This document shows positions 1 to 10,145 of a stretch of DNA of 64,000 nucleotides, piece after piece. The stretch lies in the NCBI RefSeq assembly GCF_040712315.1, contig NC_134013.1, positions 80,854,001 to 80,918,000 of the forward strand. The letters run 5' to 3'. Made by a program: the position numbers and the translations under genes. This DNA comes from Castanea sativa (Eukaryota > Streptophyta > Magnoliopsida > Fagales > Fagaceae). The first letter of the stretch is position 1, and each line of letters starts with the position of its first letter. The notes below the pieces were generated by a model. The model was not told where the DNA came from. It made no database searches and was given only the letters and a program-made list of their open reading frames with translations.

Positions 1-795
1 GAAAAAAATCATTCTAGTTTTTATCGGTACGTGTGATCAAAAGGTTGAAACCACATAAGACTAAATCAGATTTTCAAAAAGACTTGGATTGACCAAAAGA
101 TTGGTTTGTGATTGGCGGATAGACTTGTGGCAACAAATATCGTTGAAAGTACAAGGCAAGAGTATACTGTTGCTAGTAGGGTTGTCCATGTGACGGTCTA
201 GGTTGGGTTTGAACTCTACTCGAGCTCAAACTGATTTCAGCGGGTGGTAGGACAATGGACCCACCAGCAACTGTGAGCACCATAGTGTCAGATTGAAAGG
301 TTCTTTGTCTAGATTGAGTCATTTTCAGTCGAAACTGAGGGAGACAGCAAACAAACGAGATCTCGCTGAATCTGGTCCATATCTCAACGGATCTTGATGA
401 AATCTCAATGAATCTAACCTAGATCTTGATGGATCTCGATGAGATCTCACTGGATCCCAACGCATTTGAGATTGCAACAGAGAGGGAGGAAGAGAATGGC
501 AGTTATCGATGAGATTTGTAGGTCGGTTAGGTTTCCATCGTGTTTCAAACCTCTGAAAACAAGATAATGTTTTACTCATCACCCAAAATCAGAAGCCTTG
601 AGGTAAATTGGTTTAATAGCTTGGAATTGTAGCATAAACATTTCCGAAGAACTATAGGGATAACTTAATTATTTTTAAGGGTAAAACACATGTACAGTTC
701 TTTAGGTTTTACCTCTTAAATTTTTAATTAAATTCAATTAATTATTTCATTGACCTTTCAACTAAAATTTTGAATTAATTTCCTTAAAAGAAAAA
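1..795. other. Noncoding start of copy A
   Basis: No gene is recognisable. Bases 350-470 contain short degenerate repeats built on 'gatctcgatgagatct', which copy B also has near 52400-52510. Open frames here match no family I recognise. Confidence 0.6.
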
Positions 796-2071
796 GGCAA
801 AAATCCAAAACTGACCCTTTAACTTTCAGCCTTTTTCATTTCAGTCCTCTAACTTTCAGTTTTGTAATTTTAGTCCTCTAACTTTCAATTGTTGTCAATT
901 CGATACTCCGTTAGACTTCAGTTACATGCTGCCATTAAGTGAACCAAAACAACATTGTTTTGGCTCTTTTTTTTTTAAGTTTCATAATTAAAAAAAATTA
1001 AGAAAACTGTTATTAAAAAAAAAACATTTAGAAAGATCACCGAATCGAATTCCATTCCATAGTCTAGTGCGTTATTTTCTTGTTGATCCTCTTCTAAGAA
1101 TTATTTGAGGTCCTCATCACTGCTTCCAACCCATTGTCTGTACTCCAAAGACCTTGTCCACCCAATCCCACCACAACCCAACTGGACTCCAGATCCCCCT
1201 CCTCCGTCGCCCTGGTCCCTTGTGGCTGGAGCCTGAGTCCATTTCCCCAACCCGAAAGACGTGATCGAAGTGTTCATCGATGGGTACGGTGAAATCGCCA
1301 ACGACGATATCCCTCAATTCTGCTACCACAGTCCCCTCTCCATCACCGAAAACTGCCTCATGTGCCTCATCGAGGTTGAGAAACGCCCAAACCCATCGCC
1401 TCTTGTGTCATGCCCGCTCTTCTCGGTTTGTTTTCTCTCTCTCTTTCTTCTCGCTCTTCTTGCCACTGCCGGCCTAGACAGACTCTCCCTTCTTCCCCCA
1501 CAATTTGCAGTTTAGGGCTATGCTCAGTACTACCTAGATTGTGAAGGAGATGATCATGAGATTTTGGATATAAAGTTTGGGTTTGAGATTAAGGGGGAGA
1601 GGGTGTGAGATTATTTTCTTTGGGTTTTAGATTTTGGTGGAAAGGGGTTATGAGACTTTGGGTTTCAGATTTTGGTGGAGTGAGTGACGAAGAGAGAGAG
1701 ATGGAGAGGTAGAGGCTGGCGGTGGCAAGGAGGTTATGGGTGGAGGCCGCCGCCGGCGGTGAGGCCTTGCACCACGGCACTATGAGAGAGAGAGAGATAA
1801 TGAGAAAGCGAGAGAGAGTCCGACAAGAGAGAAAATGAGAAAAAATTTTAATAACAATTTTCTTAATTTTTTTTAATTAAAAATTTTTTAAAAAAACAAA
1901 GAACCAAAACGACGTCGTTTTGGCTCACTTAATGGCAGTAAGTAACTGAGGTCTAAAAGAATACCGAATTGACAACAATTGAAAATTAGAGGACTGAAAT
2001 GACAAAACTGATAGTTAGAGAACTGAAATGAAAAAGTCTGAAAGTTAAAAAATCAGTTTTGGATTTTTGCC
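796..2071. mobile_element. Pack-MULE (non-autonomous Mutator-like element)
   Basis: The ends are long terminal inverted repeats of about 180 bp that begin 'ggcaaaaatccaaaactga' and read inward to the 'aacgacgtcgttttgg' type motif. Copy B has the uninterrupted sequence near 52830, so this is an insertion. The flanks are A-rich (787-795 and 2072-2080) and fit a 9-bp Mutator target duplication with two mismatches. No transposase is present. The internal part from about 1100 to 1520 is much richer in GC than the surroundings and includes a captured fragment of a host gene. A relative with the same terminal structure lies at 39302-40475. Confidence 0.85.
1261..1425 (+). pseudogene. Captured fragment of complex I 75-kDa subunit gene (NDUFS1-like)
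   Basis: The translated fragment reads [19 protein letters not shown] and continues into a CX10CX2C cluster (CYHS...NCLMC) followed by IEVEK. This is the N-terminal 2Fe-2S ferredoxin-type domain of the mitochondrial NADH dehydrogenase 75-kDa subunit, which carries electrons in respiratory complex I. A one-base shift near 1393-1400 moves the continuing homology (an [15 protein letters not shown] stretch) into another frame. Part of the domain before DIP is missing. The fragment is a few dozen codons from a protein of over 700 residues, and it sits inside a MULE, so it is a captured exon piece and not a working gene. Confidence 0.75.
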
Positions 2072-3030
2072 AAAATAAAATAAAATAACATTGTTTTTAT
2101 ACGGTACTGATCAGTACAATTCAATGAAAGAACCTAAAGTGCAGCATCTCAATTCTCACCTTTACTCTATGTCTAACGTGTTGGCTCTAAAATTAACAAA
2201 TAATAACCAAAAAAAGAAAAAGAAAAAAAGAAAGATGCAACTGGCGCTTTGAGCTAGCTATCAGCCTCAGTCAACGAGTATTATACTAATATGTTCATCA
2301 TCGTTTATGCATTTTTTTCTGGCTTTATTCCCCCCGATCAGTAGTATTGTTAGATTTCAACATGTTTTTCTTTCGTTACGGTCAAAAACATAGAAGTCGG
2401 TATGTTTATATAAAAAACGGATCATACCACTCAATGGGTCTAAAGAGATACATCAATTGTGTCAAAGTTGTGAAAAGCCACCAAAAATTCAATATACTAA
2501 AATACTCCGGTTGAGTTGGCATACAGTGACTTTTAGCAGGTCTTAGTTTTGCTTTTGGTGTAACCACAGATTCCATTAAACAAAAAGATATCTGAAGATT
2601 CGCCATGAATGTAAACCAACTAAATCTTATACTTTGAAAGGTCAGAATGTCAGGGTTATTAATTCTTTGTAAACTTACTTGGGCGCTGTTGCTATCTATG
2701 ATCTATCATCTCCAGTTGCTGTGCTTAGTTTATGTAGAAAGGGCAGATCAAGACAATCAAGAAAGCTTCCTTCAAGCTGTTAAAATGGATGTTAAAATAG
2801 GCTTGTTGCTCTCAAAGATTAAGGATTCTATTCAATCTTTGGCACACTACTATTCCCATGTTTTTGTTTAATGTGTCCTGATTGCTTAGATTATTTTTTT
2901 GTAGTTTAGTTGGTCTGCAGACTGATTGTTTTTGGTAGTTTCGTCTGCAGGTTGAGCTACTTGTATCGACAGTTGTATTCTTGCACTTGACATTGAATGG
3001 AAGTTCTATTTCATCAGTCACCTTAAAAAA
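2072..3030. other. Noncoding, shared by both copies
   Basis: No gene recognised. The sequence is collinear with 52840-53820. The short open frames here are not equally preserved between the two copies, for example a block near 53470-53515 is rearranged, which argues against coding. Confidence 0.6.
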
Positions 3031-3224
3031 AAAAAAAATGCTACGTACACAATATTTTTACAACATTTTCACAATAAATTATAAGTAGTTAATTGTTATT
3101 AATTCAAATTTGAACCTAACACTAAAATTACGTTTTTGTCTCAATAATAACAACCCGTAAAAACTTGTCATTTAAGATTTGTTATAAAAATGTTGTGAAA
3201 ATATTGTGAACATATCATTTCTCT
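3031..3224. mobile_element. MITE with MULE-like features (family of 4 in window)
   Basis: A ~190-bp AT-rich element with inverted ends ('aatgctacgtacacaatatt' at the left, 'aaatattgtgaacatatcat' at the right) set in a poly-A run. Copy B has only the A-run at the equivalent place (53820). It is related to 16733-16923, 24989-25159 and 38583-38772, which share the internal 'attcaaatttgaac' block or the same ends. Confidence 0.8.
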
Positions 3225-3503
3225 AAAAAAAAATAAACGAAAATTTCTCAGTCATTTAAGTACAAAATAAAATACTTTATACTCTGTTCTTATGTTATAA
3301 AAGCTCTTTTGTACTCTTGTTGTAATCAGGTACATAATAGCTTTTAAGGTTTGGAGGTGTGGTTTTTCTAACTTGGAGTTCAATATTTTAGAAGTATATA
3401 TAATAAAATAAAAATAATAATAAATATATATTTGCAGAATAGATTATTTTTCCCTGATAATCTGGTAGAATAGATTAATATATAGGGAAATACAATTAGA
3501 AGC

Positions 3504-4023
3504 TGTGAGGTGCCGAGGACCCAGAAGCCCGAGGACCCGAGGAAGGGAAGGCTGACACGTAGCAAGTAAGATGATATAAAAGAATAGGGAAATTCACCTG
3601 ACGATTCCCGAAGATGAGATGGCATGGACACTGGTGACGTAAGGGACGTATTGCACATATCTGAAGGTGGCAGTGTAACCTAGGAGATTGCATTGAATGA
3701 TTGGCACCAACCTTTCTGGCCGCATTAATGAGAAGATACCAGCTTTGTCCGTTGCATTAATGAAGATATGACCTGAACAGTGTATAACGCAGAGTTGGAG
3801 TTTTGTTCTGTTATCGACAGACAGGTGTGGGGAGGAAAAACTTGATAGATGGCAAGGTGTAAGGTTGAGATGATAGGAGCGAATTATATAAATAGGGGCT
3901 GAAAGAGATGGAGGGGGACTTTTGTTGTTGGACCCTCTCTACCAAATATATTGTATAAGGACCTTTGATTAGGAAACTAGGAGGAGGAGTTTTAACGAGT
4001 TTGTGAATTTTTAGGTCCTTACA
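3504..4023 (+). repeat. 5' LTR of gypsy element
   Basis: Starts TGTGAGGTGCC and ends GGTCCTTACA, a TG...CA structure of 520 bp. It matches 12937-13460 with few differences, the largest near 3823-3832. Confidence 0.95.
3885..3894 (+). promoter_or_regulatory. TATA box of gypsy LTR
   Basis: TATATAAATA lies about 140 bp before the LTR end, the usual place for the U3 promoter of a plant LTR. The same motif is kept in the 3' LTR near 13323. Confidence 0.6.
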
Positions 4024-4040
4024 ACGTAATATAGGAATAG

Positions 4041-5429
4041 ATGGCTGAGGCGTACCTAGAAGGGGAGGAATCAGTAAGTTCACGAAGCAGGGACGTAGCT
4101 GTAAGTCTCCAGCGTGACAAAGGGAAGGGACATACCTCAGGAGTGGTGAAAGCACATGATGGCGGTCAGGGGGCTGAGCAGCAATCACTGACTGAGGAAC
4201 ATATGTCTCGCGACGATGTATTGCAACAGATGCAATCTGAGATAGTTTACTTACGCAAGTGCGTGGATAGTAGGAAGCGGAGGCGCAAGAGTAATGCTAG
4301 CTCTTCCAGTGACAGTTCGGAAGCAAACCTCAGAGGAAGTGATCCCCCAGTATTTGAGCCTACTCGAAGTGTTACCCGTGTCAGTGTGTCTTCGGACGTT
4401 AGGGCAAAGCAGCAGAAGGAGACAAGGATGCCTGATACTGATGGGATATATCGCGATGACGAGAGTGATGCAATGGGTAAAGCCCTGAGGCAAATTTCCA
4501 AATCCCCTTTTGTGGCCAGGATAAATAGGGCAAAGCTACCTCGTAGGTTTTCACAACCCATATTTACTATGTATAACGGGAGGACTGACCCTGTAGAGCA
4601 TGTTAGTCATTTTAGTCAGAATATGGCCGTTTATTCGAATAATGAGGCATTGATGTGTAGAGTTTTTCCCTCCAGTTTGGGGGCCGTGGCTATGAGGTGG
4701 TTTGATGCTTTGGCAGAAGGTTCTCTGAGGTCTTTTGAGGAATTGACTAGGGCATTTGGAGCAAGGTTCATAACTTGTACTAGGATTCCAAAACCCTTGG
4801 ATGCTCTACTGTCTATGTCTATGAGGGAAGGCGAAACACTCAAAACCTACTCCGACCGATATTGAGAAACGTATAATGAAATTGATGGGGATGTGGAGAA
4901 TGTAGCCGTGAGAACTTTCAAGGTGGGTCTTCCCACGGAGCATGGGTTAAGGAAGTCTTTGACAATGAAGGCCGCGATAGATATGCGTCAGCTCATGGAC
5001 CGGATAGATAAGTATAAACGGGTGGAAGAAGATCAAATGCAAAGCAAAGGAAAAATGAAAGGGTATCTGGAGAGGAAGGATCTTCGGGTAGGGGGGTTTC
5101 AAGGTAGTCGGCCCAAACGAGACTTTCCAAGCCATCCGAGGACCGCCGAGTCTCCTCTAATTAACTCATTATTTAAGGAACCCGTGCATCACATACTGGA
5201 GAAAATTCGGCATGAGCCATATTTTAGGCCACCCAACAAGATAAGTGGAGATGCATCCACGAGAAATCAAAACCTCCACTGCCATTACCATCAGGATAAG
5301 GGACACACCACGGAGGATTGCCGGACATTGCGCGATCATCTGAATCACTTGATTAAGGCTGGAAAGATCAATCATTTATTGGTTAATCCGGACGGAAAAG
5401 GGGGCCAGCAAGGCACTCGGAAATATTGA
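4041..5429 (+). pseudogene. Gypsy gag, interrupted
   Basis: Encodes the capsid/nucleocapsid precursor that packages the element RNA. The ATG at 4041 lies only 17 bp after the LTR. The retrotransposon gag domain is seen at about 4560-4980 (FTMYNGRTDP, then MRWFDAL). The nucleic-acid knuckle near 5278-5320 has the form CX2HX4HX4C, a variant common in this lineage in place of CCHC. An in-frame TGA at 4863-4865, where the family normally has tryptophan, cuts the gene. A second TGA at 5427-5429 ends the gag part. No frameshift is present. Confidence 0.9.
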
Positions 5430-6110
5430 GGTCAGGCCCCTCGGCCATCGCTAGGCACTATTAACGTCATCTTGGCGCAGCCGAGAGGAGAGTTTGGGAC
5501 ACTTTCTCGGGTCATGACTATTCAAAACAGTTGTGGGAATGACGTCATGGACGAAAGTAATCAAGCCGATAAAATGATGAAGTTCTCGGGGACGCCGGTA
5601 TTGGGGTTTTCCGATAGGGACAAAGAGGGCACATATCAACCCCATGATGACGCTTTGGTGGTGACGGTTCGTATTGGGGGATATGATGTAAGGCGAGTCT
5701 TGGTGGATGATGGAAGTGGTGCAGAAATCATGTATCCTGATCTGTTTAATGGTTTGAAGTTGAAAGATGAAGATTTGGAAAAGTATGATCATCCGTTGGT
5801 CGGTTTTGATGGGAAGCAGGTAATCCCACGAGGAATGATTAAGTTACCTGTACAGGTGGATGGTTCCGAAGTACAGGTGAACTTTATAGTTGTTATGGCA
5901 TACTCCCCGTACACGGCCATTTTGGCTAGACCATGGCTGCATGCAATGGAGGAAGTTTCATCTACTTTACATGTGATGGTGAAGTACCCTATACGAGGAA
6001 ATGTGGGAGTATTACGTGGCAGTCAAATGGTAGCCAGGCAATGTCTAACGTCTGCCACCATTCGAACGTGCCGAGGATCGTTGGAAGGGGAAGTTCTTGA
6101 GACATCATAG
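5430..6110 (+). pseudogene. Gypsy aspartic protease region
   Basis: Continues the gag frame after the 5427 stop. The protease active-site block is VDDGSGAEIMYPDLF near 5700-5750, with D-D-G-S in the form typical of Tat proteases, followed by the GFDGKQVIPRG strand near 5800. The enzyme would cleave the polyprotein into its mature parts. The segment ends at an in-frame TAG (6108-6110). It has no start codon of its own and is a part of the polyprotein. Confidence 0.85.
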
Positions 6111-7628
6111 CAATTAAAGGAGGCTGCTCGGGAAGTCGGCCTAGATGAGGATGAAGGCTCTGCCGAGCAGCTAAACAAGGTAATTATTGGGGTAGATAAA
6201 GAGAAATATTTCCAAGTCGGGTCCAAGCTGCCGATACAGGAAAGAGAGGAGTTGGTTCAATTCTTGCGGGATAATATTGATGTTTTTGCATGGACGACTT
6301 ATGACGTACCAGGAATTAATACAGAATTTATCTGCCACCATTTGAATATTAACCCCCATGCGACGCCTAGACAGCAGCCTCCTCGGCGAGCATCTCAAGA
6401 GCACGCAGAGGCAGTTAAAGAGGAGGTTAGTAAGCTAAAGCAAGCTGGTGCGATCAAGGAGACCTTCTATCCTGAGTGGCTGGCCAATACTGTCGTGGTA
6501 AAAAAGAAGAACGGGAAATGGAGAGTCTGTATTGACTTTACAGATTTGAATAAGGCATGTCCCAAGGATCCCTTCCCAATACCCAGAATCGATCAATTGG
6601 TGGACGCAACTGTGGGGCACCCCCGAATGAGCTTCTTGGATGCATTTCAAGGGTATCATCAGATCCCTTTGTCCTTGAATGATCAGGAGAAGACGGCTTT
6701 TCGTGCCCCTAATGGTAACTACCACTACCGAGTGATGCCCTTTGGTCTAAAGAATGCAGGATCCACTTATCAACGAATGGTGACTAGAATGTTTAATGCG
6801 CAACTGGGGCATAATATGGAAGCTTACATCGATGACATGGTAATTAAAAGTAAAAAGACAGAAGACCATTTGACAGATTTGCAGGAGACCTTCTCGGTGT
6901 TAAGAAAGTATAAGTTCCGCTTGAATGCATCAAAGTGTTCCTTTGGAGTGGGCTCGGGAAAGTTTTTAGGGTACATGATTACTCATCGGGGAATTGAAGT
7001 TAATCCCGATCAAATTAAGGCTGTCTTAGGCTTGCATTCCCCTCGGAATCCGAAAGAAGTGCAGAAGTTAGCTGGTATGATTGCAGCCTTGAACAGGTTC
7101 ATCTCTCGATCCGCAGATAGGTGTCGCCCATTTTATCGCCTTTTGCACAAGTGGAAAGATTTCCGGTGGACTAATGAATGCAACTTGGCTTTTGAGGATT
7201 TAAAGCAATACCTATCCAGACTACCGATATTATTAAGACCCGAGAAGGAAGAAGTGTTATATGCTTATTTAGCCGTCACAAATCTCTCCGTAAGTCTTGT
7301 CTTAATACGGAATGATGATGGGGTCCAGAAACCAATATATTATATCAGCAAGTCTTTACAGGAAGTGGAACAGCGATATCTACTTTTGGAAAAAGCGCTT
7401 CTAGCCGTGGTGCATGCAACAAGGAAATTGCCCCATTACTTCCAAGCTCACACCGTAGTAGTACTCACTCAATTGCCTCTGCAAGCTATCATGAGGAAGT
7501 CGGATTACACGGGTCGTGTAGCAAAGTGGGGAACCAAACTGGGAGCTTATGATATCAAGTATATGCCTCGGACAGCTATCAAAGGGCAAATCCTTGCCGA
7601 CTTCGTGGCCGAGTTCACAGAAGGTTAG
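6111..7628 (+). pseudogene. Gypsy reverse transcriptase and first RNase H
   Basis: Same frame as gag. The RT fingers and palm are clear: WRVCIDFTDLNKACPKD near 6520-6560, SFLDAFQGYHQIPL near 6630, and the catalytic YIDD at 6825-6836. The connection and first RNase H follow (IYYISKSL, EQRYLLLEKALLAV near 7335-7415). The 458-codon open stretch from 6252 is uninterrupted and closed by TAG at 7626-7628. This enzyme copies element RNA into DNA. Confidence 0.93.
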
Positions 7629-8567
7629 ATTAACCACGAGGATACCATAATGACAGTAATGTCCATTGGGATGGAAAACGTCACTCCTTGGGAGGTCTAC
7701 ACGGATGGGGCATCAAATCGAAAAGGAGCCGGAGTTGGAGTTCTGCTAATATCTCCCGAAAAGCTAGTCATTGAGAAGTCATTAAGGTTGGGATTCTCGG
7801 CCACTAATAATGAGGCCGAGTACGAGGCTCTCTTGGTGGGCGCCCAAATGGTTAAACACTTGGGAGGAAAGGTAGTGAGTTTGTATTGTGATTCCCGATT
7901 AGTGGTAGGGCAAGTTAATGGTATATTTGAGGCAAAAGATGAACGAATGAAAAGCTATCTTAAACGAGTCCAAGGGGTGTTGGGTTTGTTTGAGAGTTTC
8001 AAGGTACAACAAGTCCCAAGGGGACATAACGCTCATGCTGACTCATTAGCAATGTTAGCCACTTCACTGGGTTCGAAATTACCACGTATGGTTCTGGTGG
8101 AGGATTTACTGACCTCTAGCTTGACCAGCATCTCGGCAATTCGGGTTCACAGCGTTCATGTAGGCCCAAGCTGGATGGACCCAATTATAGCTTTCTTGCA
8201 GCACGGAATACTACCTAAAGATGGAACAATGGCCGAGAAGGTACGGAGAAGCACTCCCCGTTACTGGCTATCAGAGGAGCAAAAACTCTATAGGCGTTCC
8301 TATGCAGGGCCGTACCTACTTTGCGTACACCCTGAAGCCGTGGAACCTTTGCTGGAAGAATTGCATGAAGGTGTGTGTGGGAGCCATACTGGAGGAAGAT
8401 CATTAGCTCATAGAGCCATAACCCAAGGGTATTGGTTGCCGAGCATGCAGAAAACCTCTCAAGATTATGCCAAAAAATGTGATCAATGTCAAAGATTTGC
8501 GCCAAACATACATCAACCAGGAGGTAACTTAAATCCGTTGTCCAGCCCATGGCCCTTCGCTAAGTAG
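7629..8567 (+). pseudogene. Second RNase H and integrase zinc-binding domain
   Basis: After a short spacer the frame encodes another RNase H: VYTDGASNRKGAGVGVLL near 7695, NEAEYEALL near 7808, and a DSRLVVGQVNG block near 7890. The acidic residues D, E and D are in place. A duplicated RNase H is the defining trait of the Tat lineage. The integrase HHCC domain follows near 8355-8500 (ELHEGVCGSHTGG, then KKCDQCQRFA). A TAG at 8565-8567 replaces the tryptophan expected in the PWPFAxWG linker. Confidence 0.9.
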
Positions 8568-9410
8568 GGTTTAGACATCGTTGGACCTTTTCCTCGGGCA
8601 TCAGGTAATAGGAAATGGCTCATTGTCGGCACGGATTACTTCACGAAATGGGTGGAGGCCGAGCCATTAGCCAACATTAGGGATGTGGATGCGAAGAAAT
8701 TCATCTGGAAAAATATCATAACTCGCTTCAGAGTCCCTCATACCTTGATATCTGATAATGGGCTACAATTTGATAGCAAGGCTTTCCGACGGTACTGCGC
8801 AGAAATGGGAATAAGAAATGGATATTCAACACCGTCTTATCCTCAAGGAAATGGTCAGGCCGAAGCAATAAATAAAGTCATCTTGGCAGGCTTGAAGAAA
8901 CGATTGGATAATGCTAAAGGAGGCTGGGTAGAAGAATTGCCTCATGTATTATGGGCTTATCGTACTACACCCCGAAGATCGACAGGCGAGACCCCGTTTT
9001 CAATGACGTATGGAATGGAAGCTATAATACCATTAGAATCGGGCTTTCCCACCCTAAAGTCCGACCAGTATGACGAAGCGAGCAATCATGATAGTATGTA
9101 TGATTGTTTGAATACTATTGAGGAAAGGAGAGAAATAGCCAGTGTGAAGCTGGGCAGCTATCAGCAGAAGCTCAAGCAGACATACGACAAAAGAGTTAGG
9201 TCCAGGCCCTTGGTACCAGGTGATTTGGTATTGAGAAAAGTAGTGGGGGTAGCAAGAAATCCTGCTTGGGGAAAGTTGGGTCCTAATTGGGAGGGGCCGT
9301 ATAAAATTACCTCATTAGCAGGTATAGGGGCTTATCGTTTAGAAGATCTGGATGGAAGGGTGATTCCTCGCCCTTGGAATGTAAATAACTTACGACGTTA
9401 TTATTATTAA
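8568..9410 (+). pseudogene. Integrase core and C-terminal domain
   Basis: The first catalytic Asp is in GLDIVGPF right after the stop, the second in TLISDNGLQFD near 8745, and the Glu in PQGNGQAEAINK near 8845, giving the DD(35)E triad. The C-terminal part (GDLVLRKV, then GPNWEGPYKI near 9280-9310) matches the usual end of plant gypsy integrases. It closes at TAA 9408-9410. The enzyme would insert the cDNA into the genome, but here it cannot be made from one frame without passing stops. Confidence 0.92.
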
Positions 9411-9473
9411 GAAAAGAATCTCCTTTTGTGTGTGGTTTCCATTCGTCTCAATTCTGTATCAATCAAAACACAA

Positions 9474-9665
9474 GTGTTAAACTGACCTTAGTTCTTGTTC
9501 GGCTCCTCGGGGCACAAGTCTAAGAGAAATTAATCACTTACAAAAAATACGAGTGTTAAACTGACCTTAGTTCTTGTTCGGCTCCTCGGGCCACAAGTCT
9601 AAGAGAAATTAATCACTTGCAAAAAATACGAGTGTTAAACTGACCTTAGTGCTAAACTGATTTTT
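9474..9665 (+). repeat. 79-bp tandem repeat in gypsy 3' region
   Basis: The block starting 'gtgttaaactgaccttagtt' recurs at 9474, 9553 and 9632, a regular 79-bp period with two full copies and a partial third. It lies just after the pol stop. Tat-lineage elements are known for tandem repeats in this region, some of which have seeded satellite DNA. Confidence 0.9.
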
Positions 9666-10145
9666 GTCCTTCTTTGGTCCCACGGACCATAACACAAGAA
9701 TCATAAATCCAGCAAGGTCAAGGCTAAGGAATCTCAAGCAGCTAAGCATTAGCATAAACAAATCATTAAGCCTTGTCGCTTATTAGCATATTGAATCTCA
9801 TGCCTTCTCTTTCAAACGTCAAAAAAAAAAAAAAAAAAAAAGGTTAAGTAGTGAAATTATGGTGCCCAGGTTGAGCCTTTTGTGTCTCTTAAAATCACAA
9901 GTATAATGAACAATTTTGAAGTAATATTATGATTTTTAATTCAAGTAAGCGTCTATCTGAATGCGTACAAAGTGACAGTTGGATGGCATCGCATTGTAAT
10001 AAGAGTTGTACATGAAACAAAAAGAGAAAGGCTAATATTAATGTCTTAAAAAGTATTCGTTACAAAACTGGGGCCATCATATAGCCCCTTACATCCGTAA
10101 AAGAAAAAAAATAAAATAAAAAATAAGACAATAACTACAGAATGA

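Noticed and set aside
325..582. Minus-strand open frame of 85 codons
   Set aside because: It spans short degenerate gatct-type repeats, matches no family and is not preserved in copy B.
2647..2871. Possible small gene in the segment shared by both copies
   Set aside because: The frame is not kept in copy B, where the sequence is rearranged near 53465-53515.
9474..9665. Possible CRISPR-like array
   Set aside because: The repeats are head to tail with no spacers and lie in a plant retrotransposon.
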